Shown piece after piece: positions 37,391-47,466 of a stretch of DNA of 64,000 bases. The notes below the pieces were generated by a model, which was not told where the DNA came from, ran no database searches, and saw nothing but the letters and a program-made list of their open reading frames with translations. This stretch comes from Bacillus pumilus. Its GTDB lineage: Bacteria; Bacillota; Bacilli; Bacillales; Bacillaceae. Positions within the stretch are counted from its first letter, which is position 1. Each line of letters starts with the position of its first letter. Both the position numbers and the translations under genes were made by a program. The DNA lies in NCBI GenBank assembly GCA_001938995.1, contig MKZN01000007.1, positions 1 to 64,000 of the forward strand. Direction: 5' to 3'.

Positions 37391-37421
37391 TCATATTCAA
37401 ATAGGACAACGTCATACACAT
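37391..37421 (+). promoter_or_regulatory. SigE promoter of spoIVA
   Basis: TCATATT (37391-37397) and CATACACA (37413-37420) are 15 bases apart, a close match to the SigE consensus (KMATATT, 14-15 bases, CATACAnT). It lies ~95 bases upstream of spoIVA, a known SigE gene. The promoter is bracketed by AAAGGTGTCA and TGACACCTTT. Confidence 0.78.
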
Positions 37422-37510
37422 ATATTGTCCTGACACCTTTCAAGCACAGTTTGATTGAAGAATAGAGTATTTATTTGAAAACGAGGATAGCAAGTCCGGG
37501 AGGGGATCAC

Positions 37511-38989
37511 TTGGAAAAAGTCGATATTTTCAAGGATATCGCTGAACGAACAGGAGGCGATATATATTTAGGGGTCGTTGGAGCTGTTCGTACAGGGAAA
37601 TCTACGTTTATTAAAAAGTTTATGGAGCTCGTGGTGCTCCCGAATATCAATAATGAGGCTGATCGTGCAAGAGCGCAGGATGAATTGCCGCAAAGTGCAG
37701 CAGGAAAAACGATTATGACCACTGAGCCGAAATTTGTGCCAAATCAAGCGGCATCTATTCACGTCAGTGATGGTCTTGATGTAAACATTAGGCTCGTCGA
37801 TTGTGTAGGATACACAGTCCCTGGTGCACGTGGATATGAAGATGAAAATGGTCCGAGGATGATCAATACACCTTGGTATGAGGAACCGATCCCATTTCAT
37901 GAAGCAGCGGAAATTGGCACACGGAAGGTCATTCAAGAGCACTCGACAATTGGCGTTGTGATCACAACAGACGGGTCGATTGGAGAAATACCCAGACATG
38001 ACTATATTGAATCAGAAGAACGTGTGATTGACGAATTGAAAGAAGTTGGCAAACCGTTTATCATGGTGATCAACTCTGTGAGACCATATCATCCTGAAAC
38101 TGAATCATTGCGTCAGGAACTAAGCCAAAAATATGATATTCCTGTACTCGCCATGAGCGTGGAAAGTATGAGAGAACAAGACGTCCTTAGTGTCCTTCGT
38201 GAAGCATTATATGAATTCCCGGTACTAGAGGTGAATGTGAACCTGCCAAGCTGGGTCATGGTGTTAAAAGAAGATCATTGGTTAAGAGAGAGCTATCAGG
38301 ATTCAGTCAAAGAAACAGTGAAAGACATTAAAAGATTAAGAGATGTGGATCGTGTCGTTGGTCAATTCAGCGAATTTGACTTTATTGAAAGAGCAGGCTT
38401 AGCTGGTATTGAAATGGGGCAAGGAATTGCAGAAATTGACCTCTATGCGCCAGATGATTTATATGATCATATTTTAAAAGAAGTGGTTGGAGTAGAAATT
38501 AGGGGCAAAGACCATCTTCTCGAGCTAATGCAAGATTTTGCTCATGCGAAAACAGAATATGATCAAGTATCTGATGCATTAAAAATGGTGAAACAAACCG
38601 GCTATGGGATCGCGGCTCCAGCACTGTCAGACATGAGCTTGGATGAGCCAGAAATCATTAGGCAAGGGTCAAGATTCGGCGTAAGGCTCAAAGCCGTTGC
38701 TCCATCGATTCATATGATTAAAGTCGATGTAGAAAGCGAATTTGCCCCGATCATCGGCACGGAAAAACAAAGTGAAGAGCTCGTTCGCTACTTAATGCAA
38801 GACTTTGAGGATGACCCGCTTTCGATTTGGAATTCAGATATATTTGGACGTTCCCTCAGCTCCCTTGTGCGAGAGGGCATTCAAGCCAAATTGTCACTCA
38901 TGCCAGAAAATGCAAGGTATAAACTGAAGGAAACGCTTGAAAGAATCATTAACGAAGGATCAGGCGGGCTGATCGCGATTATATTATAA
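37511..38989 (+). CDS. spoIVA: Stage IV sporulation protein A, coat basement-layer ATPase (TTG start)
   Basis: ATP-hydrolysing protein that polymerises on the outer forespore membrane as the base of the spore coat. The N-terminal TRAFAC-type ATPase domain has Walker A GAVRTGKST with Lys30 and LVDCVGYTVPGA; the middle domain and the C-terminus that binds SpoVM (ending SGGLIAIIL) are intact. TTG at 37511 follows GGGAGGGGAT and gives 492 residues, exactly the B. subtilis length. An in-frame upstream start at 37475 has no site. Confidence 0.95.
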   Translation: MEKVDIFKDIAERTGGDIYLGVVGAVRTGKSTFIKKFMELVVLPNINNEADRARAQDELPQSAAGKTIMTTEPKFVPNQAASIHVSDGLDVNIRLVDCVGYTVPGARGYEDENGPRMINTPWYEEPIPFHEAAEIGTRKVIQEHSTIGVVITTDGSIGEIPRHDYIESEERVIDELKEVGKPFIMVINSVRPYHPETESLRQELSQKYDIPVLAMSVESMREQDVLSVLREALYEFPVLEVNVNLPSWVMVLKEDHWLRESYQDSVKETVKDIKRLRDVDRVVGQFSEFDFIERAGLAGIEMGQGIAEIDLYAPDDLYDHILKEVVGVEIRGKDHLLELMQDFAHAKTEYDQVSDALKMVKQTGYGIAAPALSDMSLDEPEIIRQGSRFGVRLKAVAPSIHMIKVDVESEFAPIIGTEKQSEELVRYLMQDFEDDPLSIWNSDIFGRSLSSLVREGIQAKLSLMPENARYKLKETLERIINEGSGGLIAIIL

Positions 38990-38995
38990 GATGTG

Positions 38996-39024
38996 AGACC
39001 TCTCATTGACAGGGGTCTTTTTTT
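38996..39024 (+). terminator. Intrinsic terminator after spoIVA
   Basis: AGACCTCT (38996-39003) pairs with AGGGGTCT (39011-39018) through one G-T pair, followed by seven T. Confidence 0.85.
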
Positions 39025-39119
39025 GTGAATAAAAGTCAGTCATAAAAAGACAATTGGATAAAGTTTAGTCAGATTCAACTAAAATTAGGAATATTCGTTC
39101 GCAAAAGTGCCCTAAATCC

Positions 39120-39149
39120 TTGACGAATAAGGATTCTTCGCTTTAAAAT
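39120..39149 (+). promoter_or_regulatory. Distal SigA promoter of hbs
   Basis: TTGACG (39120-39125) and TAAAAT (39144-39149), 18 bases apart. Confidence 0.7.
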
Positions 39150-39151
39150 GC

Positions 39152-39180
39152 TTGATATGGTATTTCATATGTGTTAATCT
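39152..39180 (+). promoter_or_regulatory. Proximal SigA promoter of hbs
   Basis: TTGATA (39152-39157) and TAATCT (39175-39180), 17 bases apart, with a TGT extension. Two tandem promoters fit the high expression of hbs. Confidence 0.5.
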
Positions 39181-39185
39181 ACTTA

Positions 39186-39360
39186 CAGAAAATCTTCACT
39201 TTGTTGGACAAACATTCCTTCAACGAAGGTTTTCTACATGAAAGCCATGAATAACGCTTTCTAGACGCTCTTTTTTCAAAAAAAAGTGTATAGAAAGAAG
39301 TTGAATTGTGAAGTAATGATAACAATCTACTGAATGCATTTTTTTGGGAGGAGGTGAAAG
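39186..39360 (+). other. Structured 5' leader of hbs
   Basis: About 175 bases with stems AGAAAATCTTC/GAAGGTTTTCT (~39187-39235), GAAAGC/GCTTTC (~39240-39262) and CTTTCTA/TAGAAAG (~39258-39296); the last two share bases and exclude each other. It ends in AGGAGGTGA, which can pair along its whole length with the 3' end of 16S rRNA. In B. subtilis, ribosomes at the strong hbs site protect the mRNA from RNase J1. Confidence 0.55.
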
Positions 39361-39362
39361 GC

Positions 39363-39641
39363 ATGAATAAGACAGAACTTATTAACGCGGTTGCTGAAGC
39401 AAGCGAGTTATCTAAAAAAGACGCGACAAAAGCAGTTGATTCTGTTTTTGATACAATTTTAGATGCACTTAAAAATGGTGACAAAATCCAACTAATTGGT
39501 TTTGGTAACTTTGAAGTACGTGAGCGTTCCGCTCGTAAAGGACGTAACCCACAAACTGGTGCAGAGATCGAAATCCCTGCAAGCAAAGTACCTGCTTTCA
39601 AACCAGGTAAAGCACTTAAAGACGCGGTGGCAGGTAAATAA
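39363..39641 (+). CDS. hbs: DNA-binding protein HBsu (HU)
   Basis: Major nucleoid protein, a 92-residue HU homodimer that bends DNA. Typical features are the N-terminal [14 protein letters not shown] helix, the beta-arm [21 protein letters not shown] and C-terminal [13 protein letters not shown]. The ATG at 39363 is preceded by GGGAGGAGGTGAAAGG; the GTG within that site is not the start. Single gene, two promoters, long leader and a strong terminator. Confidence 0.97.
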   Translation: MNKTELINAVAEASELSKKDATKAVDSVFDTILDALKNGDKIQLIGFGNFEVRERSARKGRNPQTGAEIEIPASKVPAFKPGKALKDAVAGK

Positions 39642-39700
39642 TCGTTATGTGTAATGATCCTGATCTAGGAGTTATACATATACAGTTTCACACTGGTCTA

Positions 39701-39732
39701 GAAAAGCCCCTTTGATAAGGGGCTTTTCCTTT
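39701..39732 (+). terminator. Intrinsic terminator after hbs
   Basis: GAAAAGCCCCTT (39701-39712) pairs perfectly with AAGGGGCTTTTC (39717-39728), then T-rich sequence. Confidence 0.92.
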
Positions 39733-39764
39733 TGAATCAAAAGGTTCGTTTAGAACGCTCTCCT

Positions 39765-39794
39765 TTGCTTTTAGGATCTGAAGTGTGCTAGAAT
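39765..39794 (+). promoter_or_regulatory. Promoter of folE-mtrB
   Basis: TTGCTT (39765-39770) and TAGAAT (39789-39794), 18 bases apart, with a TGC extension. Confidence 0.6.
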
Positions 39795-39831
39795 CTGAAT
39801 GAAATGTAATCGCCTTTGGAGGATATAATAC

Positions 39832-40401
39832 ATGAGTGAAATAAATAAAGAATTAATAGAACATGCTGTACGCGATATATTAAAAGCAATCGGAGAAGAT
39901 CCAGATCGTGAAGGACTTCTCGATACACCGAAACGAGTAGCAAAAATGTATGAAGAAGTGTTTTCAGGCTTAAATGAAGATCCAAAAGAACATTTTAAAA
40001 CCATTTTTGGTGAAGATCATGAAGAACTCGTCCTTGTAAAAGATATTGCTTTCCATTCAATGTGTGAACACCACCTTGTCCCTTTCTATGGTAAAGCCCA
40101 TATAGCTTATATTCCGCGTGGTGGTAAAGTAACGGGACTAAGTAAACTTGCAAGAGCTGTAGAAGCAGTAGCCAAGCGACCACAGCTGCAAGAACGTATC
40201 ACATCAACCATCGCAGATAGTATGGTGGAAACACTAGATCCGCATGGTGTGATGATTGTGGTTGAAGCAGAGCATATGTGTATGACAATGCGCGGCGTGA
40301 AAAAGCCAGGCGCTAAAACGGTCACATCGGCAGTGCGCGGCACATTTGCGAAAGATGCGGCGGCAAGAGCAGAAGTGCTTTCCTTTATTAAAAACGACTA
40401 A
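39832..40401 (+). CDS. folE: GTP cyclohydrolase I FolE (MtrA)
   Basis: Zinc enzyme that opens GTP to 7,8-dihydroneopterin triphosphate, the first step of folate synthesis. Zinc ligands lie in MCEHHLVPF (Cys and His) and the second cysteine in [14 protein letters not shown]. 189 residues. A good GGAGGATATAA site precedes the ATG. Operon with mtrB, 23 bases apart, as in B. subtilis (mtrAB). Confidence 0.95.
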   Translation: MSEINKELIEHAVRDILKAIGEDPDREGLLDTPKRVAKMYEEVFSGLNEDPKEHFKTIFGEDHEELVLVKDIAFHSMCEHHLVPFYGKAHIAYIPRGGKVTGLSKLARAVEAVAKRPQLQERITSTIADSMVETLDPHGVMIVVEAEHMCMTMRGVKKPGAKTVTSAVRGTFAKDAAARAEVLSFIKND

Positions 40402-40424
40402 TCAATAGATGGAAGGTGAAGAGA

Positions 40425-40655
40425 TTGAGTGAAAATAAAGCATCTGATTTTGTGGTGATTAAAGCCATTGATAATGGCGTGAACGTAATCGGCTTAACAA
40501 GAGGCTCTGATACAAGATTTCACCATTCCGAAAAACTCGATAAAGGTGAAGTGATTATCGCACAATTCACCGAGCATACGTCAGCGATCAAAGTAAGAGG
40601 CGATGCGGTTATCCAAACATGCTTCGGCGAAATTCAAAGCGAGGCAAAGAAATAA
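40425..40655 (+). CDS. mtrB: Trp RNA-binding attenuation protein TRAP (MtrB, TTG start)
   Basis: Forms an 11-subunit ring that, with bound tryptophan, wraps the trp leader RNA and stops transcription or translation. TTG at 40425 with AAGGTGA upstream gives 76 residues and the same numbering as B. subtilis TRAP: RNA-contacting Lys37, Lys56 and Arg58, and tryptophan-binding Thr25 and Thr30 are all present. Its RNA target is visible at 47510-47561. Confidence 0.94.
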   Translation: MSENKASDFVVIKAIDNGVNVIGLTRGSDTRFHHSEKLDKGEVIIAQFTEHTSAIKVRGDAVIQTCFGEIQSEAKK

Positions 40656-40697
40656 ATCACGAGTGTACACTTGATAGCATAAAAGTAAGAGCTGATA

Positions 40698-40706
40698 TGG
40701 TATAAT
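40698..40706 (+). promoter_or_regulatory. Extended -10 promoter of hepS-menG-hepT
   Basis: TGGTATAAT at 40698-40706 is a perfect extended -10; the TTGATA at 40671 is too distant to be its -35. Confidence 0.6.
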
Positions 40707-40770
40707 AAATCTCTAAACAATGTGCAGGACTACATATGAAACTGTAATTTTTGGGACAAGGGTGATATCT

Positions 40771-41538
40771 TTGCAAGACATCTACGGAATATTATCGAAT
40801 TTAAATATAAAATTAAACAAAAAGCTTTCTCATCCTTATTTGGCAAAGCATTTGCGGGCGCCACTCATTGATGAAGATAAGCTCCTTCTTTTTCATGCAA
40901 TGTTTGATGAAGCTCAAATTGAAGCAGAGAAAAAAGAAAATTATATTTTAACGGCGATGCTTGTGCAAATTGCCCTTGATACCCATGACGAAGTCACAAC
41001 TGCTGCAGCTATTAAACAAGACGAATTCAAAAATCGTCAGCTCACCATCCTGGCAGGAGACTATTTTAGCGGTCTCTATTATTCTCTTCTCTCAGACATG
41101 AAAGACATTTACATGATCCGCACACTCGCTACGGCGATCAAAGAGATCAATGAACATAAAATCAGACTGTATGATCGGTCCATTCAAGATGCATCGCTCT
41201 TTTACAAAAGTGTTTCGACTGTGGAATCAGCGCTATTCCAAAGAGTTTCTGAGCATTTTCAGTTGACCCATTGGAATGAGATTGCAAGTCGTTTTCTTGT
41301 GTATAAACGTTTTATGAAACAAGCAGAAGACGACAAACATTTAAAACTTTTTTTGAACGATAGCTATACGGACGCCTATACATGTTTTGACAACTTTGAG
41401 AATGAAGGCTATGAGCAAGCCAAACAGCCAATCAAGGAGCACCTTGCTTCATCTCCGGTCGTTCAAAAAGAGCTATTAAATCGCTTGGATCATATCAAAA
41501 ATGAGCCTGCGTACCATCAGAAAGTGGAAGAAGGGTAA
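40771..41538 (+). CDS. hepS: Heptaprenyl diphosphate synthase component I HepS (TTG start)
   Basis: Small regulatory subunit of the two-part enzyme that builds the C35 side chain of menaquinone. It lacks the Asp-rich catalytic motifs, as expected. TTG at 40771 ([15 protein letters not shown]) follows AAGGGTGAT and gives 255 residues; the frame is open to 40720 without a site. The conserved [15 protein letters not shown] segment is present. The C-terminal ~70 residues diverge from B. subtilis except for the final YHQKVEEG. Confidence 0.92.
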   Translation: MQDIYGILSNLNIKLNKKLSHPYLAKHLRAPLIDEDKLLLFHAMFDEAQIEAEKKENYILTAMLVQIALDTHDEVTTAAAIKQDEFKNRQLTILAGDYFSGLYYSLLSDMKDIYMIRTLATAIKEINEHKIRLYDRSIQDASLFYKSVSTVESALFQRVSEHFQLTHWNEIASRFLVYKRFMKQAEDDKHLKLFLNDSYTDAYTCFDNFENEGYEQAKQPIKEHLASSPVVQKELLNRLDHIKNEPAYHQKVEEG

Positions 41539-41541
41539 GTC

Positions 41542-42246
41542 ATGCAGCAATCAAAAGAACAGCGAGTACACGGTGTATTTGAAAAAATTTATAAAAACTA
41601 TGATCAAATGAACTCTGTCATCAGTTTTAAGCAGCACAAAAAATGGCGCGATAAAACAATGAAGCTCATGAATGTTCAAAAAGGTGCAAAAGCTTTAGAT
41701 GTTTGCTGCGGAACAGCCGATTGGACCATTGCACTGGCAGAGGCTACCGGGGAGCAAGGTGAGGTCAAAGGGCTTGATTTTAGTAAAAATATGCTAAGTG
41801 TTGGAGAAACGAAAGTGAAGTCAGGTGGCTACAGTCAAATTGCATTGCTCCACGGCAATGCAATGGAGCTTCCCTTTGAGGATCACTCATTTGATTACGT
41901 AACGATCGGTTTTGGTCTTCGTAATGTTCCTGATTACTTAACCGTATTAAAAGAAATGACAAGAGTAGTTAAACCTGGCGGAATGGTAGTATGTCTTGAA
42001 ACATCACAACCTGAAATGATTGGGTTTAAACAAGGGTATTATGTCTATTTCAAATATATTATGCCGATCTTTGGAAAGCTCTTTGCCAAAAGCTATCAGG
42101 AGTATTCATGGCTTCAAGAGTCCGCCAAAACGTTCCCTGGCATGAAAGAGCTGGCTGCGCTTTTCGAAGAAGCAGGTTTGTCTGATGTCTCCTATCATCC
42201 ATTTACAGGTGGAGTAGCAGCAACACATATCGGAAAGAAGCTTTGA
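41542..42246 (+). CDS. menG: Demethylmenaquinone methyltransferase MenG
   Basis: SAM-dependent C-methyltransferase for the last step of menaquinone synthesis (UbiE/MenG family). SAM site [10 protein letters not shown] (residues ~53-62), GLDFSKNML and the family motif [11 protein letters not shown] are visible. 234 residues. It sits between the two heptaprenyl synthase subunit genes, 3 bases after hepS, so side chain and head group modification are co-expressed. Confidence 0.95.
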   Translation: MQQSKEQRVHGVFEKIYKNYDQMNSVISFKQHKKWRDKTMKLMNVQKGAKALDVCCGTADWTIALAEATGEQGEVKGLDFSKNMLSVGETKVKSGGYSQIALLHGNAMELPFEDHSFDYVTIGFGLRNVPDYLTVLKEMTRVVKPGGMVVCLETSQPEMIGFKQGYYVYFKYIMPIFGKLFAKSYQEYSWLQESAKTFPGMKELAALFEEAGLSDVSYHPFTGGVAATHIGKKL

Positions 42247-42270
42247 ATAAACGATATTTGGGTGAAAATA

Positions 42271-43233
42271 ATGAAACTAAAAGCAATGATTTCTTTTTTA
42301 AATCATGATATCGATATAATTGAAAAAGAGCTTGAACTAACAGTTCGCTCTGATTATGCATTATTAAGTGAAGCAGGTCTTCATTTGCTGCAAGCGGGCG
42401 GAAAACGAATCCGCCCCGTTTTTGTTCTCCTGTCAGGCATGTTTGGCGACTATGATATCAATAAAATTAAGTATGTAGCCGTGGCACTGGAATTGATTCA
42501 TATGGCATCACTTGTTCATGACGATGTTATTGATGATGCAGAACTAAGAAGAGGTAAACCAACGATTAAAGCAAAATGGGATAACCGGATTGCCATGTAT
42601 ACAGGGGATTATTTATTTGCGAGATCACTTGAATACATGACGAAAATCAATCAACCCATGGCACATGAAATTTTGTCAAAAATGGTGGTCGAGCTCTGTC
42701 TCGGTGAAATAGAGCAAGTAAAAGACAAATACAATATGGATCAAAATCTCCGTACATATTTAAGAAGAATCAAGCGCAAGACAGCATTGCTGATTGCAGG
42801 GAGCTGTCAATTAGGTGCCATTGCAGCAGGTACTGATGAGAAGACACATAAAGCCCTCTACTGGTTTGGGTACTATGTCGGTATGTCTTATCAGATCATT
42901 GATGATGTTCTAGACTTTACATCAACTGAGGAAGAACTGGGCAAGCCTGTAGGCGGGGATCTTTTACAAGGAAATGTGACCCTTCCAGTCCTATATGCTC
43001 TGAAAAACCCATTACTAGAAGGTCAATTGAAATTGATTAATAGTGAAACAACGGAAAAACAATTAATGCCTGTGATTGAAGCCCTCAAACAAACAGATGC
43101 CATTGATCGTTCCATTCGTGTGAGTGAAATGTATTTGAAAAAAGCATTCGAGCAGCTAGATCAGCTTCCGCGTGGACGGGCTAAGACATCTTTGGCCTCT
43201 ATCGCCAAATATATTGGTAAACGAAAATTCTAA
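42271..43233 (+). CDS. hepT: Heptaprenyl diphosphate synthase component II HepT
   Basis: Catalytic trans-prenyltransferase subunit, condensing FPP with four IPP to heptaprenyl diphosphate. First Asp-rich motif DDVIDD (84-89) with following RRGKPT, second DDVLDF near 210. The ATG at 42271 with GGGTGA upstream gives 320 residues, the B. subtilis length; a GTG at 42262 in frame is unlikely. Last gene of the hepS operon, followed by a terminator. Confidence 0.94.
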   Translation: MKLKAMISFLNHDIDIIEKELELTVRSDYALLSEAGLHLLQAGGKRIRPVFVLLSGMFGDYDINKIKYVAVALELIHMASLVHDDVIDDAELRRGKPTIKAKWDNRIAMYTGDYLFARSLEYMTKINQPMAHEILSKMVVELCLGEIEQVKDKYNMDQNLRTYLRRIKRKTALLIAGSCQLGAIAAGTDEKTHKALYWFGYYVGMSYQIIDDVLDFTSTEEELGKPVGGDLLQGNVTLPVLYALKNPLLEGQLKLINSETTEKQLMPVIEALKQTDAIDRSIRVSEMYLKKAFEQLDQLPRGRAKTSLASIAKYIGKRKF

Positions 43234-43259
43234 TCAACTCCGTGTTGATTGGTTTTTTT
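43232..43259 (+). terminator. Intrinsic terminator after hepT
   Basis: AATCAAC (43232-43238) pairs with GTTGATT (43244-43250), then GG and seven T. Confidence 0.8.
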
Positions 43260-43279
43260 GTGAAATTTTTTGTCAAAAA

Positions 43280-43308
43280 TTGATTATTATAAAAAATAAT
43301 GATACGAT
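43280..43308 (+). promoter_or_regulatory. SigA promoter of ndk
   Basis: TTGATT (43280-43285) and TACGAT (43303-43308), 17 bases apart, with a TGA extension. Confidence 0.68.
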
Positions 43309-43362
43309 CACTTTGTAGCAATGTAAGCCTATACATACATAACGACGGGGTGGGAAACGTAT

Positions 43363-43809
43363 ATGGACAAAACTTTTCTTATGGTGAAACCTGATGGGGT
43401 TGAAAGGCAATTAATCGGTGAAATTGTGTCAAGATTCGAAAAAAAGGGGCTTCAGCTTGTTGGAGCAAAACTAATGAAGATTCCAAAAGAAGTTGCAGAA
43501 ACACATTATGGAGAACATAAGGAAAAACCTTTTTTCGGGGAACTGGTTTCCTTTATCACGTCAGGGCCTGTTTTTGCCATGGTATGGCAAGGTGAGCAAG
43601 CAGTTGATGTGACAAGACAGATGATTGGGAAAACAAACCCAAAAGAAGCGCTACCAGGCACGATAAGAGGAGATTATGGATTAACGGTTGGAAAGAACAT
43701 CATCCATGGATCAGACTCGCCTGAGAGTGCTGAAAGAGAAATTAATCTTTTCTTTCAGCAAGAAGAGCTTACAAACTGGGATCAAACCATCTCCAGCTGG
43801 ATTTATTAA
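43363..43809 (+). CDS. ndk: Nucleoside diphosphate kinase
   Basis: Transfers the terminal phosphate between nucleoside triphosphates and diphosphates through phospho-His115, seen in [12 protein letters not shown]. 148 residues, full length. Start after GGGGTGGG. It opens the aromatic region but has its own promoter and terminator. Confidence 0.95.
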   Translation: MDKTFLMVKPDGVERQLIGEIVSRFEKKGLQLVGAKLMKIPKEVAETHYGEHKEKPFFGELVSFITSGPVFAMVWQGEQAVDVTRQMIGKTNPKEALPGTIRGDYGLTVGKNIIHGSDSPESAEREINLFFQQEELTNWDQTISSWIY

Positions 43810-43815
43810 TTCATC

Positions 43816-43855
43816 AAGCCAAGGTGTTCATCTAGAGAACACTTTGGCTTTTTTA
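43816..43855 (+). terminator. Intrinsic terminator after ndk
   Basis: AAGCCAAGGTGTTC (43816-43829) pairs with GAACACTTTGGCTT (43837-43850) with one G-T, then T. Confidence 0.9.
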
Positions 43856-43940
43856 TATCGATATTTTTCTATTCATAAATTTCGCACGAGATGATACAAA
43901 TTTTTGATAAAAACAGCTATACTAAGACAAAGATAGATGA

Positions 43941-44732
<792 letters not shown>

Positions 44733-44737
44733 TCTAG

Positions 44738-44767
44738 CTGACTTTTTACTAGCAAATGTGTTATTAT
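44738..44767 (+). promoter_or_regulatory. Promoter of the aroF-aroB-aroH supraoperon
   Basis: CTGACT (44738-44743) and TATTAT (44762-44767), 18 bases apart, with a TGT extension. Confidence 0.55.
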
Positions 44768-44810
44768 AGTTTTACTTAAAAGCGTTAATGCGATGAAGGG
44801 AGATTGAGTC

Positions 44811-45983
44811 ATGAGGTACTTAACAGCAGGTGAATCACATGGTCCACAATTGACTACGATTATTGAAGGAGTTCCAGCAGGACTTTACATAGAGCAGGAT
44901 GACATCAATAATGAATTGGCTAGAAGACAAAAAGGTCATGGTCGCGGAAGAAGAATGCAGATTGAAAAAGACCAAGCCCAAGTATTAAGTGGTGTTCGCC
45001 ACGGCAAAACACTAGGGTCTCCGATCACACTTGTCGTTGAAAACAATGATTGGAAACACTGGACGAAGGTGATGGGAGCAGAACCTATTACCGAAGAAGA
45101 AGAAAGCGAAATGAAACGTCAAATCTCTCGTCCTAGACCAGGGCATGCGGATTTAAATGGTGCCATTAAATATGATCACCGTGATATGCGGAATGTACTA
45201 GAACGCTCTTCAGCTCGTGAAACAACTGTTCGGGTAGCAGCAGGTGCAGTAGCGAAGCAAATTTTGGCTCATCTTGGGATAAAAGTAGCTGGTCATGTCC
45301 TTGAAATTGGTGGGGTAAAAGCAACGAATACCTCATACGAATCTATTGAAGATTTGCAAGAGGTAACGGAAGAATCACCTGTCCGCTGCTATGACAGTCA
45401 AGCAGGTCAAAAAATGATGGATGCCATTGACGAGGCTAAGAAAAATGGCGACTCAATTGGCGGCATTGTAGAAGTGGTCGTTGAAGGTATGCCAGTCGGG
45501 GTTGGAAGTTATGTTCATTATGACCGCAAACTGGACAGTAAGCTTGCTGGTGCTGTACTCAGCATCAATGCGTTTAAAGGTGTGGAATTTGGGATTGGAT
45601 TCGAGGCAGCTTCTAAAAATGGAAGCGAGGTTCATGACGAAATCATTTGGGATGAAAAAAAAGGATACACGAGAAAAACGAATCGACTAGGCGGTCTTGA
45701 AGGCGGTATGACAACGGGGATGCCAATTGTCGTAAGAGGTGTCATGAAACCAATTCCAACACTTTATAAACCCCTGCAAAGCGTTGACATTGAAACGAAA
45801 GAACCTTTCTCAGCTAGCATTGAACGGTCAGACAGCTGTGCTGTACCAGCGGCAAGTGTTGTTGCAGAAGCTGTAGTTGCTTGGGAAATTGCCAACGCAG
45901 TTGTCGAGCAGTTTGGTCTTGATCAAATCGATCGTATTAAAGAGAATGTTGAAAAAATGCGTCAGCTTCAGAGGGAGTTTTAA
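44811..45983 (+). CDS. aroF: Chorismate synthase (aroF; aroC in E. coli naming)
   Basis: Final shikimate pathway enzyme, converting EPSP to chorismate with reduced FMN. Conserved motifs GESHGPQL (residues ~7-14), the [13 protein letters not shown] substrate/FMN region and [17 protein letters not shown] are present. 390 residues. The ATG follows AGGGAGATTG. The stop TAA shares one base with the aroB ATG. Confidence 0.95.
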   Translation: MRYLTAGESHGPQLTTIIEGVPAGLYIEQDDINNELARRQKGHGRGRRMQIEKDQAQVLSGVRHGKTLGSPITLVVENNDWKHWTKVMGAEPITEEEESEMKRQISRPRPGHADLNGAIKYDHRDMRNVLERSSARETTVRVAAGAVAKQILAHLGIKVAGHVLEIGGVKATNTSYESIEDLQEVTEESPVRCYDSQAGQKMMDAIDEAKKNGDSIGGIVEVVVEGMPVGVGSYVHYDRKLDSKLAGAVLSINAFKGVEFGIGFEAASKNGSEVHDEIIWDEKKGYTRKTNRLGGLEGGMTTGMPIVVRGVMKPIPTLYKPLQSVDIETKEPFSASIERSDSCAVPAASVVAEAVVAWEIANAVVEQFGLDQIDRIKENVEKMRQLQREF

Positions 45984-47074
45984 TGAAAACACTGGAAGTT
46001 AAGACGTCTTCAACCACTTATCCCGTATATATCGGTGATGGGATTAGACAGAATATCGTAGACTTGATGACTTCCACTGGGCGCTCTTATACCAAACTCT
46101 TGATCGTCACAGATTCAGCCGTTGATGCCATTTACGGTGATGAAATGGTTCGATTACTTGAACAGACATGGTCTGTGCAAAAGGTGGTTGTGCCAAACGG
46201 AGAGCAATCAAAATCCTTTGCACAGTTTGAACATATTCATACGAAAGCCATTCAATTTCAGCTGGACCGCTCCTCCTGCATCATTGCACTAGGAGGAGGC
46301 GTGATAGGAGACTTGGCTGGTTTTGCTGCAGCCACTTATATGAGAGGGATTGATTTTATTCAAGTACCGACCACCTTGCTAGCACATGACAGTGCAGTTG
46401 GTGGCAAAACAGGAATCAATCACCCGCTCGGTAAAAATTTGATTGGTGCGTTTCATCAGCCAAGAGCTGTGATTTATGATACAAGTATGCTAGAGACATT
46501 GTCTAATATAGAGCTGAGATCGGGTTTTGCTGAGGTCATCAAACATGCGCTCATTTCAAGTGAAGACTTTTTAACAGAGCTGATGACCATCCGTTCACTA
46601 CCAGAATTATCAAAAGATGAACTAGCACATATGCTGTATCAAGGGATTCAAGTAAAAGCATCTATTGTCCAAGAGGATGAAAAAGAACAAGGCGTTCGTG
46701 CATTCTTAAATCTCGGTCATACACTTGGTCATGCGATCGAAGCAGAATATGGATATGGAGCGATCACTCATGGAGATGCGATTGCAATTGGTATGCAGTT
46801 TGCTTTATACGTGAGCGAAAAGAGGCTTGGCTTGAGCCTCAATCGTTCAGATCTAAAAGAGTGGATGAAAGGACTTGGATTCCCAGTACAAGTCAGACAA
46901 GATATATCAACACATGTATTTGTTGACCGAATGATTGGTGACAAAAAGGCACGAGGAGGAAACGTTCAATTTGTGTTATTAAAACAAGTTGGAGATGTGA
47001 CCTTGCAATCATTCACAAAGGAAGAATTATATCACTGGCTCGAAGAATGGAAACGTGAGGAGGGATGTCTATGA
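45983..47074 (+). CDS. aroB: 3-dehydroquinate synthase
   Basis: NAD- and zinc-dependent cyclisation of DAHP to 3-dehydroquinate, the second shikimate step. NAD-binding GGGVIGDLAGFAAATYMRG, substrate/Lys region PTTLLAHDSAVGGKTGIN and metal-ligand histidines in NLGHTLGHAIE are visible. 363 residues. It overlaps aroF by one base and aroH by four. Confidence 0.95.
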   Translation: MKTLEVKTSSTTYPVYIGDGIRQNIVDLMTSTGRSYTKLLIVTDSAVDAIYGDEMVRLLEQTWSVQKVVVPNGEQSKSFAQFEHIHTKAIQFQLDRSSCIIALGGGVIGDLAGFAAATYMRGIDFIQVPTTLLAHDSAVGGKTGINHPLGKNLIGAFHQPRAVIYDTSMLETLSNIELRSGFAEVIKHALISSEDFLTELMTIRSLPELSKDELAHMLYQGIQVKASIVQEDEKEQGVRAFLNLGHTLGHAIEAEYGYGAITHGDAIAIGMQFALYVSEKRLGLSLNRSDLKEWMKGLGFPVQVRQDISTHVFVDRMIGDKKARGGNVQFVLLKQVGDVTLQSFTKEELYHWLEEWKREEGCL

Positions 47075-47454
47075 TGTTTCGCGGGATACGTGGGGCTACA
47101 ACTGTAACAGAAGATACAGAAACAGAAGTGTTAAATAAAACGAAACAACTTTTAGAAACGATCATTTCAAAAAACCAAGTAGATCCAGAACGTGTCGTGC
47201 AGATTTTAATTTCTGCTACACAAGATATTCACTCCGTTTTCCCAGCAAAAGCGCTTCGTCAGTTCGATGGCTGGACCTATGTTCCTGTCACATGTATGCA
47301 GGAGCTTGACATCAATGGAGGGCTACAACATTGCATTCGGGTGTTAATGACCGTCCAAACGGATACGAAGCAAGAAGACATACAGCACGTTTATTTGGAA
47401 GAAGCGGTGACGCTCCGCCCTGATTTACAGTTGACAAAAAACACAGAATTATAA
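47071..47454 (+). CDS. aroH: Chorismate mutase AroH (monofunctional)
   Basis: Rearranges chorismate to prephenate for Tyr and Phe. The trimeric AroH fold is indicated by 127 residues and conserved active-site residues Arg7, Cys75, Glu78 and Arg90 in the B. subtilis numbering. ATG at 47071 follows GAGGAGGG with good spacing and forms an ATGA overlap with aroB. The trp promoter lies inside its 3' end. Confidence 0.95.
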   Translation: MMFRGIRGATTVTEDTETEVLNKTKQLLETIISKNQVDPERVVQILISATQDIHSVFPAKALRQFDGWTYVPVTCMQELDINGGLQHCIRVLMTVQTDTKQEDIQHVYLEEAVTLRPDLQLTKNTEL

Positions 47455-47460
47455 TACAAT
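47431..47460 (+). promoter_or_regulatory. trp operon promoter inside the end of aroH
   Basis: TTGACA (47431-47436) and TACAAT (47455-47460), 18 bases apart; the expected start at ~47467 coincides with the base of the 5' stem-loop of the trp leader. Confidence 0.8.
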
Positions 47461-47466
47461 ATGAAC

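Noticed and set aside
37568-37999. 143-codon open frame antisense to spoIVA
   Set aside because: It lies fully inside a strongly conserved gene, has no ribosome site, and has Cys/His-rich composition typical of antisense frames.
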